This document shows positions 17,054 through 26,623 of a stretch of DNA of 64,000 nt, one piece after another. Position 1 is the stretch's first letter. Each line of letters starts with the position of its first letter. A model generated the notes under the pieces. It was not told the origin of the DNA, did not search any database, and was given only the letters and a program-made list of their open reading frames with translations. Source of the stretch: Bradyrhizobium sp. 141 (GTDB lineage: Bacteria; Pseudomonadota; Alphaproteobacteria; Rhizobiales; Xanthobacteraceae); NCBI RefSeq assembly GCF_023074055.1, contig NZ_JADPKR010000094.1, forward strand, positions 62,001 to 126,000, in the 5' to 3' direction. A program made the translations under genes and the position numbers.

Positions 17054-17680
17054 ATGACGACAACAGCCGACACCTATGCCAGCGACGTGGCCTTCTCGCC
17101 CGCTGTGAAGGCGATCCAGGCGCGCAAGGGTTCGCGCGAGGCTTATGCGCGCAGCGAGCAGCGCGGTTGGCGCACCGAGGTCGACGACAACCTCGAAGCC
17201 TTCCTCACTGACGCCAACAGCTTCTATTTCGCCACCGCCTCGGCCGACGGCCAGCCCTATATCCAGCACCGCGGCGGCCCGAAGGGCTTTTTCAAGGTGC
17301 TGGACAAGCAGACGCTGGCCTTCGCCGACTATGCCGGCAACCAGCAATTTATCACCCAGGGTAACCTCTCGGAGAACTCCAAGGCCTATATCTTCGTGAT
17401 GGACTACGCCCATCGCCGCCGCGTGAAGATCTGGGGCGAGGCGCGCGTCGTCGAGGACGACGAGGCGCTGACGACGTCACTGATGCCGAAGGGCTATCGG
17501 GCGCGGCCGGAGCAGGTGATCCTGTTCAAGATCGCGGCATGGGACACCAACTGCCCGCAACACATCCCGCAGAAGTTCGATGCGGGTGATGTCGCGGCGG
17601 CGCTGGCGATGAGAGACGCGAGGATAGCGGAGCTGGAGGCGGAAGTGGCGGCGCTGAAGGGCGAGAGGGGAGCGACGTAA
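17054..17680 (+). CDS. Pyridoxamine 5'-phosphate oxidase-family FMN protein
   Basis: A 208-residue split-barrel flavoprotein-like protein. The segment SFYFATASADGQPYIQHRGG (residues 56-75) followed by LAFADYAGNQQF is the family's flavin-binding strand pattern. The C-terminal 25 residues (AMRDARIAELEAEVAALKGE) form a short coiled coil. True PNPOx activity is unlikely; these proteins often act as small-molecule or heme/flavin reductases. The start follows aggagacgttccg. Divergent LysR control is likely. Confidence 0.8.
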   Translation: MTTTADTYASDVAFSPAVKAIQARKGSREAYARSEQRGWRTEVDDNLEAFLTDANSFYFATASADGQPYIQHRGGPKGFFKVLDKQTLAFADYAGNQQFITQGNLSENSKAYIFVMDYAHRRRVKIWGEARVVEDDEALTTSLMPKGYRARPEQVILFKIAAWDTNCPQHIPQKFDAGDVAAALAMRDARIAELEAEVAALKGERGAT

Positions 17681-17759
17681 GCCGCCGGTCACTTACCCTC
17701 CCCTGGAGGGCAGGGCAATGCATGTGAGCTTTGCACTTGGGACGCGATAGTCCCCACAT

Positions 17760-17847
17760 CGTCATGGCTGGGCTTGTCCCGGCCATCCACGTCTGGCTAC
17801 GCAGCACAAAGAACGTGGATGCCCGGGACAAGCCCGGGCATGACGAC
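17760..17847. repeat. Palindromic intergenic repeat, family A
   Basis: Inverted halves gtcatggctgggcttgtccc and gggacaagcccgggcatgac enclose about 45 bases with an inner atccacgt/acgtggat pair. It lies between the convergent flavoprotein and ABC ATPase genes and may serve as a shared transcript end. Confidence 0.85.
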
Positions 17848-17900
17848 CTCTTGTGACGGTCCATATGCGATCCCGCTGCCCTCCAGGGGGGCAAGAGAAA

Positions 17901-18632
17901 TCAGATCGCGCTGTCACCTTCGTGCTGGAAGCCGAGATAGCTGGCCGCGACGCGTTCATTCGCCGCGATGTCGCTGGCCTTGCCGCTGAGCACGAACTCA
18001 CCGAGCTCCATGACATAGGCCTGGTCCGCGATCTTCAGCGCGGCCTGCGCGTTCTGCTCGACCAGCAGCACGGAGACGCCGCTGGCGCGCAGCTCGGTGA
18101 CGATGCGGAAGATGTCGGCGACGATGATCGGGGCGAGGCCGAGGCTCGGCTCGTCCAGCATCAGGAGCTTCGGCTCGCCCATCAGCGCGCGGCCCATCGC
18201 GAGCATCTGCTGCTCGCCGCCGGAGAGCGTGCCGGCGAGCTGCTTGCGGCGCTCCTTCAGCCGCGGGAACAGCGTGTAGACGCGCTCCATCGACGCTTTC
18301 GCCTTGCTTCGCTCGATGCGAAAGGCCCCGAGCTCGAGATTGTCCTCGACATTCATGGTCACGAACAATTCGCGGTGCTCCGGGACGAGGCCGAGGCCCA
18401 TTGCGACGCGGTCCTCGATGTCGAGCCGGGCGAGATCCTGGCCGGCAAAGGTAACGCGGCCCTTCAGCGGCAAAATGCCCATGATGGCGGAAAGAAGCGT
18501 TGTCTTGCCGGCGCCGTTGGCGCCGACGATGGTGACGATCTGGTTGGCGCCGACCTCGAGCGAGACCGAGCGCACCGCTTCGACCTTGCCATAGGCGACA
18601 TGGGCGTCGGTGACGGACAACAGCGCGCTCAT
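17901..18632 (-). CDS. livF: Liv-type ABC transporter ATPase (LivF-like)
   Basis: A 243-residue ABC ATPase with Walker A GANGAGKTT (residues 37-45), signature LSGGEQQ, Walker B LLMLDEPSLGLAP and a His-switch replaced by the LivF-typical VEQNA. It works with the fused permease/LivG protein upstream, which it overlaps by four bases (ATGA). It is the last gene of this ABC operon. By context it powers uptake of the aromatic acids bound by the receptor at 5039. Confidence 0.92.
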   Translation of the reverse strand: MSALLSVTDAHVAYGKVEAVRSVSLEVGANQIVTIVGANGAGKTTLLSAIMGILPLKGRVTFAGQDLARLDIEDRVAMGLGLVPEHRELFVTMNVEDNLELGAFRIERSKAKASMERVYTLFPRLKERRKQLAGTLSGGEQQMLAMGRALMGEPKLLMLDEPSLGLAPIIVADIFRIVTELRASGVSVLLVEQNAQAALKIADQAYVMELGEFVLSGKASDIAANERVAASYLGFQHEGDSAI

Positions 18633-20398
18633 GCCGCCACTCCGAGATAGGCCTTGATCACTTCGGGGTTGGTCTTGATCGTGGCGGGGCTGCCCTCCGC
18701 GATCTTGGTGCCGAAATCGAGCACCACGATGCGGTCGGCGAGGTTCATCACGAAGCCCATGTCGTGCTCGACCAGGAGGACGCTCATGCCGCCGTCGCGC
18801 AAGTCCCGCAGCAACTTGGCGAGCTGCTGCTTCTCCATGTGGCGCAGGCCGGCGGCCGGCTCGTCGAGCAACAGCAGCATCGGATCGACGCAGAGCGCGC
18901 GGGCGATCTCGACGATGCGCTGCTGGCCGAGCGAGAGACTGCCCGCGAGCTGATGCATCTGCTCAGTGAGGCCGACACGCTCGATCTGGCGGGCGGCCTC
19001 CGCGAGCAGTTTTGCCTCATCAGTGCGGTCGAGCCGCAGCATCGAGGCAATCGGCCCCGAATGGCCGCGCAGATGCGCGCCGATCGCGACGTTTTCCAGC
19101 ACGGTCATGTCAGGCACCAGCTTGACGTGCTGGAAGGTCCTGCTGATGCCGAGCTTGACGATCTCCTGCGGCGGCGCCTTGTCGACCTTCCTGCCCAGCA
19201 CCGAGATCGAGCCTGAGGTCGCCGATAGCACGCCGGTGATCAGGTTGAACGTCGTGCTCTTGCCGGCGCCGTTCGGGCCGATCAGCGCGACGATCTCGCG
19301 GGCCTGGACGTCGAAGGAGACGTTGTTGACGGCGACCACGCCGCCGAACTGCTTTCGCGCTTTATCGACCTGGAGCAGGACGCTGGACTGGCCGGGCGAA
19401 CGGGTGCGCTGCGCCAGCTTCAGGGACGTGTCGGGCTTCTTGCCACGGGTAGGTTCAGGCAGGAACGACATCAGCCACGGCCAGAGGCCGCCGGGGGCGA
19501 GTTGCAACAGGGCCACCAGCATGATGCCGAACACGATGGTCTCGACCTGTCCGGAGCCGGGCAGGATCAGCGGCAAATAGCTTTGCAGCACCTCCTTCAG
19601 GACCACGACGATCGCCGCGCCCAGGACGCCGCCCCAGACATAGCCGGCGCCGCCGACCACGGCGATGAAGAGATATTCGATGCCGGCCTGGGCGCCGAAC
19701 GGTGTCGGGTTTACCGCGCGCTGGAGATGCGCATAGAGCCATCCCGAGAGGCCGGCGAGAACCGCGGCATGGATGAACACCAGCAATTTGGCACGGGGCG
19801 TGTGCACACCGAACGCTTCGGCTGCGACATGGCCGCGGCGCAGCGCGCGGATGGCGCGGCCGGTGCGGGAATCCAGCAGGTTCATCGTCAGCAGCGCCGA
19901 CACGATCACAGCGACCCAGATCGCGTAGTAGATCGAGCCGGGCGAGAGCATCTTGAACGTGCCGATCGAGAGCGGCGGGATTGCCGAGATGCCGTCGTTT
20001 CTCCCGAGGAATTCCAGCTTGCTGAAGAGATAGAACAGTCCTAACCCCCAGGCGAGGGTGCCGAGCGGCAGATAATGGCCGGAGAGGCGGACGGTGATCA
20101 GCCCGAGCAGCACCGCCAGCGAACCGCTGACGACCAGCGACAGCGGCAGCGTCAGCCAGGGCGACAGGCCATAGGCCGTCGACAGCACCGCGGTGGTGTA
20201 GGCGCCGAAGCCGACGAAGGCAGCCTGTCCGAACGAGGTCAGGCCGCCGACGCCGGTGAGCAGGACGAGGCCCATCGCGACCAGGGCCGCGAGACCGATA
20301 TTGTCGAGCAGCACGATCCAGAACGGGGGCATCCCCGGGACAAACGGGATCGCCGCCATGAGAGCTGCGAAGACGATGATGGGAAGCCGGCTCTGCAT
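18629..20398 (-). CDS. Fused LivM permease and LivG ATPase
   Basis: A 589-residue fusion. Residues 1 to about 312 are a LivM-type permease ([20 protein letters not shown] near 51-70, [15 protein letters not shown] near 184-198). A linker of about 30 residues follows, and the rest is a LivG-type ATPase with Walker [10 protein letters not shown] (374-382), signature [16 protein letters not shown], and [11 protein letters not shown]. The fusion explains why this importer has three non-receptor genes. I recall the R. palustris Cou system also having three (S, T, U). It starts seven bases after livH. Confidence 0.92.
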   Translation of the reverse strand: MQSRLPIIVFAALMAAIPFVPGMPPFWIVLLDNIGLAALVAMGLVLLTGVGGLTSFGQAAFVGFGAYTTAVLSTAYGLSPWLTLPLSLVVSGSLAVLLGLITVRLSGHYLPLGTLAWGLGLFYLFSKLEFLGRNDGISAIPPLSIGTFKMLSPGSIYYAIWVAVIVSALLTMNLLDSRTGRAIRALRRGHVAAEAFGVHTPRAKLLVFIHAAVLAGLSGWLYAHLQRAVNPTPFGAQAGIEYLFIAVVGGAGYVWGGVLGAAIVVVLKEVLQSYLPLILPGSGQVETIVFGIMLVALLQLAPGGLWPWLMSFLPEPTRGKKPDTSLKLAQRTRSPGQSSVLLQVDKARKQFGGVVAVNNVSFDVQAREIVALIGPNGAGKSTTFNLITGVLSATSGSISVLGRKVDKAPPQEIVKLGISRTFQHVKLVPDMTVLENVAIGAHLRGHSGPIASMLRLDRTDEAKLLAEAARQIERVGLTEQMHQLAGSLSLGQQRIVEIARALCVDPMLLLLDEPAAGLRHMEKQQLAKLLRDLRDGGMSVLLVEHDMGFVMNLADRIVVLDFGTKIAEGSPATIKTNPEVIKAYLGVAA

Positions 20399-20405
20399 CT
20401 TGGCG

Positions 20406-21446
20406 TCAGTCCTTCTCTTCCTCGACCGCGGGCGCGGCGAGCGAGCGCAGCAGCAGCACGGGGATCAGCAGCATGAAAACGATCACCTCCTTGTAGTTGG
20501 AGGCATAGAAGGACGAGAACGCCTCGACGAGGCCGACGACCAGCGCCGCGACGGCGGTTAAGGGGTAGCTGACGAGGCCGCCGATGATCGCGGCGACGAA
20601 GCCCTTCAGGCCGATCAGGAAGCCGCTGTCATAGTAGAGCGTCGTGATCGGCACGATCATGATGCCCGACAACGCGCCGATGACGGATGCCAGCAGGAAG
20701 GCGATCTGCCCCGATAGTGTGGTGCGGATACCCACGAGTCGCGCCCCCAGCCGGTTCACGGCGGTCGCGCGCAGCGCCTTGCCGTAGAGCGTCAGGCCGA
20801 AGAACAGCCAGAGCCCGACGATGAAGGCGATGGTGATGCCGTAGACGGTGAGGCTCTGGCCGGTGAAGCGCAGCGCGCCGGCGGTGAAGGCGCCGGACAG
20901 CACGGCTGGTCCGCGCTGACCTTCGGCACCGAAGAACAGGAGGCCCAGTCCCTGCAGCGCGAGGTGGACGCCCACTGAGGCGATCAGCAGCACCAGCACG
21001 GAGGTGTGGGCCAGCGGCTGGAATGCGACGCGGTAGAGATAGAGGCCGATCATCGCCACGATCACCAGCGACAACGCGATGCTGACCGCGACCGGCGGCT
21101 TCTGGCCGGCGAAATACACGGTCAGGGCCAGCACGATGGCCGGCAGCACGATATTGGTGACAGCGCTGCGCAGGATCAGCCGCCCGTGCAGCGCCTTGCG
21201 CGCGACGAACAGGTCGAAGGCGAAGGCGCCGATGCCCAGCGCAAGCGCGAGCTTTGCCGTGCCCGGCATCTGGCCCGCCGCCAGCGAGGCATAGGTCAGC
21301 GCGCCGTAGGTGACGAATTCGCCCTGGGGAATGAGGATCACGCGGGTGACGGCGAACACCAGCACCAGCGCCAGGCCGAGCAGCGCATAAATCGCGCCAT
21401 TGGTGATGCCATCCTGCACCAGGAACAGCATGATGGTGGTATTCAA
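20406..21446 (-). CDS. livH: Liv-type ABC transporter permease (LivH-like)
   Basis: A 346-residue membrane permease with the LivH opening QDGITNGAIYALLGLALVLV and the EAA-loop-like KALRATAVNRLGARLVGI. A TTG at 21446 is preferred because aggggga lies about nine bases upstream; the ATG at 21431 lacks a ribosome binding site. It is the first gene of the permease-ATPase operon, divergent from the MarR gene, with an AT-rich inverted repeat between them. Confidence 0.88.
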   Translation of the reverse strand: MNTTIMLFLVQDGITNGAIYALLGLALVLVFAVTRVILIPQGEFVTYGALTYASLAAGQMPGTAKLALALGIGAFAFDLFVARKALHGRLILRSAVTNIVLPAIVLALTVYFAGQKPPVAVSIALSLVIVAMIGLYLYRVAFQPLAHTSVLVLLIASVGVHLALQGLGLLFFGAEGQRGPAVLSGAFTAGALRFTGQSLTVYGITIAFIVGLWLFFGLTLYGKALRATAVNRLGARLVGIRTTLSGQIAFLLASVIGALSGIMIVPITTLYYDSGFLIGLKGFVAAIIGGLVSYPLTAVAALVVGLVEAFSSFYASNYKEVIVFMLLIPVLLLRSLAAPAVEEEKD

Positions 21447-21532
21447 GACCGGACGCTCCCCCTAAAGATTACGGACCGGTCCCCCTCGATTGCGGTGGAC
21501 GGTCCGCTCACAGCCATTGAAAAACGCATGCG

Positions 21533-21566
21533 ATATTTGATATGGTCCATAACAATTATCAAATAT
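21533..21566. promoter_or_regulatory. MarR-type operator between livH and the regulator gene
   Basis: The perfect 10-bp arms atatttgata (21533-21542) and tatcaaatat (21557-21566) flank a 14-base spacer in the 180-base divergent gap. A site here could control both the importer and the regulator itself. Confidence 0.65.
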
Positions 21567-21626
21567 AACATCAAGGGTGGGACGGACGACCTGTCCCGAA
21601 TTTAGCGGGATTACGAGCACGAGGCG

Positions 21627-22148
21627 ATGACCGTTTCCAAAACCGCTGAAAAGTCCTCTGAGAAGCCTGCCGACACGGCCAAGGGCCGCAAGGACGCGGC
21701 CGAGGCGCAACCGGAGGCGCTCCAGCTCGGCGAGCTCTCCGAGCAGCTCGGCTATATCCTGAAGCGGGCGCAGCTCAAGGTGTTCGAGAACTTCCTGCGC
21801 TGCATGGCCTCGCTCCAGCTGACGCCGGCGCAGTTCTCCGTTCTGCTGCTGGTCGAGAAAAATCCCGGCCGTAACCAGACCGAGATCGCCTCCACCCTCG
21901 GCATCCTCAGGCCGAACTTCGTGGCCATGCTCGACAATCTCGAGAGCCGCGACCTTTGCGCCCGGATCCGCTCCACCAACGACCGTCGCTCGCACATCCT
22001 GGTGCTGACCGACAAGGGCAAGGCCGTGCTGGCCCGCGCCAAGAAGCTCGTCGCGACCAAGCATGAGGCCCGGTTGAACGATTTGCTCGGCCAGGCCAAC
22101 CGCGAAGCCCTCATCGCGATGCTCTCGAAGGTCGCGAACGAGTTTTAA
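21627..22148 (+). CDS. MarR-family regulator of the hydroxycinnamate locus (CouR-like)
   Basis: A 173-residue MarR protein. A charged 35-residue N-terminal tail precedes the winged helix: LTPAQFSVLLLVEKNPGRNQ, then the recognition helix region GILRPNFVAMLDNLESRDLC and the wing RSTNDRRSHILVLTDKGKAV. It is divergent from livH. In R. palustris, CouR is a MarR repressor released by p-coumaroyl-CoA; this protein fits that role by family and position, which is inference. The start follows gagg. Confidence 0.85.
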   Translation: MTVSKTAEKSSEKPADTAKGRKDAAEAQPEALQLGELSEQLGYILKRAQLKVFENFLRCMASLQLTPAQFSVLLLVEKNPGRNQTEIASTLGILRPNFVAMLDNLESRDLCARIRSTNDRRSHILVLTDKGKAVLARAKKLVATKHEARLNDLLGQANREALIAMLSKVANEF

Positions 22149-22166
22149 GGGACGCTCCACGTCCAC

Positions 22167-22242
22167 GTCATGCCCGGGCTTGTCCCGGGCATCCACGTCT
22201 TCCTGCCGCGAGGGAAGGCGTGGATGGCCGGGTCCATGACGG
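22167..22242. repeat. Palindromic intergenic repeat, family A
   Basis: gtcatgcccgggcttgtccc followed by cgtggatggccgggtccatg; the second half is shortened compared with other copies. It lies between the convergent MarR and glycerate kinase genes. Confidence 0.8.
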
Positions 22243-22258
22243 AGGGGAGATCTCGGCC

Positions 22259-23542
22259 TCAATCCACCAAAATCACCCTGATATCATTCACGTTGGTCAG
22301 CGTCGGGCCCGGCAGCAGCAGGTCCCCCGTCGCCTCGAAGAACGCGGTGGCGTCGTTGTTGTCCAGGTAGGCCTGCGGCTGGAGCGCTAGCGCCTTCATC
22401 TTCGCGAACGTGGCCGCGTCGATCAGCGCGCCGGCGGGGTCGGTGGGGTTGCCGGCGCCGCCGTCGGCACCATCGGTGTCGGCGGCCAGCGCCGAGATAT
22501 CTGGCGTGTCCTTGAGCAGGCTGGCGAGCGCCAGCGCGTATTCCTGGTTCGGCCCGCCGCGCCCCTGGCCGCGCACGGTGACCGTGAGCTCGCCGCCGGA
22601 GAGGATCGCGAGGCGCTTGCCTTGCGCGCGTGCTTGCAGCGCCAGCCTGGCGTGAGCAGCGGCGACCTCGCGCGCCTCGCCCTCGAGATCGGCGCCGAGA
22701 TCGATCGTCTCGTAGCCGGATTCGCGCGCGAGCTTCACCGCGGCGTCGAGCGACTGCTTGGGTCGCGCGATCAATTCGAAACGCGCGCGCGCGAAGGCGG
22801 CATCGTCAGGCTTGCAGCTTTCGTTGCGTTCGTCCTCGAGCGCGCGGCGCACGGCGTCGTCGATGTCGAGCTTGTATTTCGCGACGTTGGCGCGCGCATC
22901 GGCCAGCGTGGTCGGATCGGGGACGGTCGGACCGGAGGCGATCGCGGAAGGATCGTCATGCGGCACGTCCGAGATCGCGAGCGTCACGATCTCGGCGGCA
23001 TTTTTGCCGGCGCGGGCGAGACGGCCGCCCTTGATCCGCGACAGATGTTTCCTCACCGTGTTCATCTCGCCGATCGGTGCGCCCGAGCGCAGCAGCGCCT
23101 TGTTGACGGCCTGCTTCTGCGCGAAGCTGATGCCGTCGCTCGGTGCGATCCAGTTCGCCGAGCCGCCGCCGGTGAGCAGCACCAGGAGCAGATCATCCGG
23201 CCTTGCCTCGCCTGCGAGCGCGAGCGTGTCGGCTGCGCCCTTGAGGCCGGCCTCATCGGGCACGGGATGTCCGGCTTCGACGACGCGGATGCGGCGCGTC
23301 GGCACGCCGTAGCCGTGGCGCGTGGTGGCGATGCCGACGAGGCGTTCCGGTGCGAGCTCGAGCGTGTCGAGATAATGCCGCTCGGCCGCTGCGGCCATGG
23401 CACCTGCGCCCTTGCCGGCGGCGAGGCAGATCACGCGTCCTTTGGGCGCGCGCGGCAAGTGCGGTGCCAGCACCACATTGGGATGGGCGGCGCCGACGGC
23501 GGCGTCGTAGAGCGCGCGGAGCAGGGGACGTCGGTCGGTCAT
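22259..23542 (-). CDS. Glycerate 2-kinase (MOFRL family)
   Basis: A 427-residue protein of the DUF4147/MOFRL glycerate kinase type, often named TtuD or GckA. It shows AAGKGAGAMAAAAERHY at the N-terminus, the glycine-rich LLTGGGSANWIAPSDGISF, ISDVPHDDPSAIASGPTV and the C-terminal GELTVTVRGQGRGGPNQEYA. It phosphorylates D-glycerate to 2-phosphoglycerate with ATP, for example in hydroxypyruvate or tartrate metabolism. The ATG at 23542 fits the family N-terminus. It stands alone, without hydroxypyruvate reductase nearby. Confidence 0.88.
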   Translation of the reverse strand: MTDRRPLLRALYDAAVGAAHPNVVLAPHLPRAPKGRVICLAAGKGAGAMAAAAERHYLDTLELAPERLVGIATTRHGYGVPTRRIRVVEAGHPVPDEAGLKGAADTLALAGEARPDDLLLVLLTGGGSANWIAPSDGISFAQKQAVNKALLRSGAPIGEMNTVRKHLSRIKGGRLARAGKNAAEIVTLAISDVPHDDPSAIASGPTVPDPTTLADARANVAKYKLDIDDAVRRALEDERNESCKPDDAAFARARFELIARPKQSLDAAVKLARESGYETIDLGADLEGEAREVAAAHARLALQARAQGKRLAILSGGELTVTVRGQGRGGPNQEYALALASLLKDTPDISALAADTDGADGGAGNPTDPAGALIDAATFAKMKALALQPQAYLDNNDATAFFEATGDLLLPGPTLTNVNDIRVILVD

Positions 23543-23680
23543 GACGATGGCCTTCGGCAGACGGAAGAAACCGGCGGCCAACGCCGCCGTTCACCTGCCT
23601 ACCGCATCGGGCGTCAAAGCGTAAGCCGGCTTTGCCATCATTCGATTATGCAATCGCGTGATCATAATCGGCGCGCAAGC

Positions 23681-23715
23681 AAAAGCCCCCTGCGATGGCC
23701 TCGCAGGGGGCTTTT
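23681..23715 (-). terminator. Strong bidirectional-looking terminator after receptor 1
   Basis: A perfect 15-bp stem (aaaagccccctgcga and its complement) with a five-base loop and T-tracts available on both strands. It lies 22 bases after the stop of the binding protein at 23737. Confidence 0.9.
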
Positions 23716-23736
23716 CGTCGTCAAATCGTCAGGCGG

Positions 23737-24966
23737 CTAGCCGCCGACGTCGGCGCTGATCACGTCGCCGAACAGTTCCCACTTCTCGCCCTTGAACCTC
23801 TCGAGCTGAAGCTGGCTGATCGGTGCGAAATCGGTCGGCGAGGTGTTGATCTTCACGCCCGGCAGCAGCGCCTCGGTACGGAAGTCCTTCAGGCTCGCCG
23901 CCTGCTTCATGACGTTCGCGCGGGTGAGATCGTCACCGCACTGCTTCAACACCTGCACGAGCGTCTGCGCCACGGCATAACCCACGATCGTGCCTTTATC
24001 GAGCTTGTCGCCCTCGGGGAAGTATTTGGTCATGAATGCCAGGAAGTCCTTCATGCCGGCATCGTTAGCCCACGCGGGATCCGACACGTCCTTCAGATAA
24101 TCGGCCGAGATGATGTCCTGGCCGTTCTCGAAGCCGGCGGGCTTCATCACGCTGCCGACCGAGGCCGAGACGTTGTTGAGGAAGTGCAGCGGCTTCCAGC
24201 CGATCTCGGCGTTCTTCTTGATCGCCTGCGCTGCGAATTTCGGCGTCGTGATGTTCATGAAGACGTCGGCGCCGGTCGACTTCAGCTTGACGATGTGATT
24301 GTCGACGGTCGGCTCGGAGGTCTCATAGCTCTCCTCCATGACGATCATCGAGGCGGCCTTGGCGCCGAGGCCGTCCTTCAGGCCCTTCAGGTAATCCTTG
24401 CCGTAATCGTCGTTCTGAAAGAGCACGGCGATCTTGGCGTCCGGCTTGTTCTTCAAGAGCCACTTCGCATAGATCTGCGTTTCGCTCTGGTAGTTGGGTT
24501 GCCAGCCCATGGTCCATGGGAAGTCCTTCGGATCGTTCCACTTGGTGGCGCCGGTGGCGACGAACAGCTGCGGCACCTTCTTGGAATTCATGTATTTGTG
24601 AATCGCCGAGTTCGGCGGCGTGCCGAGCGAGTTGAAGATGAACAGCACCTCGTCGCTCTCGACCAGCTTGCGCGCCTGCTCGACGGTCTTCGGCGGCGAA
24701 TAGCCATCGTCGTAGGAGATGAAGTTGATCTTGCGGCCATTGATGCCGCCCTCTTCGTTGATCTTCTTGAAATATGCGGCTTCGGTCCGCCCGATGATGC
24801 CGTAGGCGGAGGCCGGTCCGCTGTAGGGCATAATGTTGCCGATCTTGATCTCGGTATCGGTCGCGCCGGTATCGTATTTCTTCTGGGCCGACGCAGTGGA
24901 GGTCGTGGCCGCAAAGAGCGCGAGCGCCAGTGAAGCGGCCGCAAGCTTGCCGGTGACAGCGGGCAT
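23737..24966 (-). CDS. Liv-type ABC solute-binding protein, paralogue 1 of 4
   Basis: A 409-residue periplasmic type 1 binding protein with a Sec signal peptide ending STASAQ and the shared mature start KKYDTGATDTEIKIGNIMPY. The SGPASAYG loop (ligand carboxylate region) and the FVATGATKWNDPKDFPWTMG segment are common to the four paralogues. It has its own terminator and a 179-base upstream gap, so it is probably an independent transcript. Its partner permease is most likely that at 29245-32666. The ligand is unknown; medium-chain or dicarboxylic acids are suggested by the nearby pim-like operon. Confidence 0.88.
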   Translation of the reverse strand: MPAVTGKLAAASLALALFAATTSTASAQKKYDTGATDTEIKIGNIMPYSGPASAYGIIGRTEAAYFKKINEEGGINGRKINFISYDDGYSPPKTVEQARKLVESDEVLFIFNSLGTPPNSAIHKYMNSKKVPQLFVATGATKWNDPKDFPWTMGWQPNYQSETQIYAKWLLKNKPDAKIAVLFQNDDYGKDYLKGLKDGLGAKAASMIVMEESYETSEPTVDNHIVKLKSTGADVFMNITTPKFAAQAIKKNAEIGWKPLHFLNNVSASVGSVMKPAGFENGQDIISADYLKDVSDPAWANDAGMKDFLAFMTKYFPEGDKLDKGTIVGYAVAQTLVQVLKQCGDDLTRANVMKQAASLKDFRTEALLPGVKINTSPTDFAPISQLQLERFKGEKWELFGDVISADVGG

Positions 24967-25073
24967 TCCTATCTCCCTATTTTCTTGGTGTGTGTGCGTC
25001 CCTTTTCTTGGCTTGATTGTTTTTGGCGACGCTGCCGCAATTCAATACGATTTACCCGAGGGCTTCAAGGAAA

Positions 25074-25100
25074 AGCCCTTGCGGCAAGGCCGCAGGGGCT
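25074..25100 (-). terminator. Terminator after receptor 2
   Basis: A 12-bp stem with one G-U pair, formed by agcccttgcggc and gccgcaggggct, has a three-base loop; the A-run at 25071-25074 becomes a T-run on the minus strand. It lies 46 bases beyond the stop at 25146. Confidence 0.8.
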
Positions 25101-25145
25101 GCGTCTTTAGTCGATTTGGGCCATATCTTCAGTGACTGGTTAATG

Positions 25146-26375
25146 TCAGCCGCCGACGTCGCCGCTCAGGATGTCGCCAAATCGCTCCCAGTTCTCGCCC
25201 TTGAACCGGATCAGTTGCAGCTGCGAGAGCGGTGCGAAATCGGTCGCTGAGGTGTTCACCTTGATGCCCGGCAACAGGCCGGCCGGCTCGTAGTCCTTGA
25301 TGTTGGCGGCATGCTTCATGACGTTCTCGCGGGTCAGATTGTCACCGCAGGCCTTGAGCACGTGAACGAGGCCCTGGCTGACGATGTAGCCATACATCAC
25401 AGCGGCGTCGGCGCGGTTCGCTTCCGGATAGTACTTGTCCAGGAATTCGTTCCAGCCGATCATCGCCGGGTCGCTCTTCCACTGCGCGTCGGTGGGATCC
25501 TTGAAATATTGCGACGAGATGACGTCCTGCGCGTTCTCGAAGCCGGCCGGCTTGATCACGCTGCCGATCGAGTTCGAGACGTTGTTGAGGAAATGCAGCG
25601 GCTTCCAGCTGAGCTCGGCGTTCTTCTTGATCGCCTGCGCCGCGAATTTCGGCGTGGTGATGTTCATGAAGACGTCGGCGCCTGAGGCCTTCAGTCTCAC
25701 GATGTGCGAATCGATGGTCGGCTCGGAGACCTCATAGGTGTCCTCGATGACGATCATCGAGGCCGCCTTGGCGCCGAGCCCGTCCTTGAAGCCCTTCAGA
25801 TAGTCCTTGCCGTAATCGTCGTTCTGATAGAGCACCGCGATCTTGGCGTCCGGCTTGTTCTTCAGGATATACTTGGCATAGATGACGGTCTCGCTCTGGT
25901 AGTTCGGCTGCCAGCCCATCGTCCACGGAAAGTTCTGCGGGTCGTTCCACTTGGTGGCGCCGGTGGCGACGAACAGCTGCGGCACCTTCTTCTGGTTCAG
26001 ATACTTCTGAATCGCAGAGTTCGGCGGCGTGCCGAGCGAGTTGAAGACCACGAGCACCTCGTCGCTCTCGACCAGCTTGCGCGCCTGCTCCACGGTCTTC
26101 GGCGGCGAATAGGCGTCGTCATAGGAGACGAAGTTAATCTTGCGGCCGTTGATGCCGCCTTCCGCATTGATCTTGCGGAAATATGCCTCCTCGGTCTTGC
26201 CGATCACGCCGTAGGCGGAGGCTGGTCCGCTGTAGGGCATGATATTGCCGATCTTGATTTCGCTGTCGGATGCGCCGGTGTCGTATTTCTTCTGCGCGAA
26301 CGCTGTCGTGGATAGCGTGGCAGCCAGCACGAGGGCGGCCGACAAGGCCCCCAATCGCACATGCATTGCAGGCAT
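25146..26375 (-). CDS. Liv-type ABC solute-binding protein, paralogue 2 of 4
   Basis: A 409-residue paralogue of the 23737 gene. The signal peptide ends STTAFAQ, then KKYDTGASDSEIKIGNIMPY. It differs mainly in the C-terminal lobe (DPAMIGWNEFLDKYYPEANR), where ligand specificity could vary. The ATG at 26375 follows gggaga. It has its own terminator and a 248-base upstream region. Confidence 0.88.
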   Translation of the reverse strand: MPAMHVRLGALSAALVLAATLSTTAFAQKKYDTGASDSEIKIGNIMPYSGPASAYGVIGKTEEAYFRKINAEGGINGRKINFVSYDDAYSPPKTVEQARKLVESDEVLVVFNSLGTPPNSAIQKYLNQKKVPQLFVATGATKWNDPQNFPWTMGWQPNYQSETVIYAKYILKNKPDAKIAVLYQNDDYGKDYLKGFKDGLGAKAASMIVIEDTYEVSEPTIDSHIVRLKASGADVFMNITTPKFAAQAIKKNAELSWKPLHFLNNVSNSIGSVIKPAGFENAQDVISSQYFKDPTDAQWKSDPAMIGWNEFLDKYYPEANRADAAVMYGYIVSQGLVHVLKACGDNLTRENVMKHAANIKDYEPAGLLPGIKVNTSATDFAPLSQLQLIRFKGENWERFGDILSGDVGG

Positions 26376-26623
26376 CTTGCTCTCCCTAGGTCGGTTTGAA
26401 TGTGTCGATGTTCTTGATTGGAAGCGATCGTTTCGCGTCGCTCCGGCACACATTCAATACCCTTCCCAGGCGGCCAGCAAGGAGAACGCCTTTGCAGCTA
26501 GGCGATCTTTATTCGAGACGATGCGGAATATTCCGGCGCGTGAGATGAAATGCGCCGTCAATCGGCTGCGCGGAAGTTGTCTTGTGGAATATAAGCTATT
26601 TTTAATTGTGAGCCCGCTCGGCT

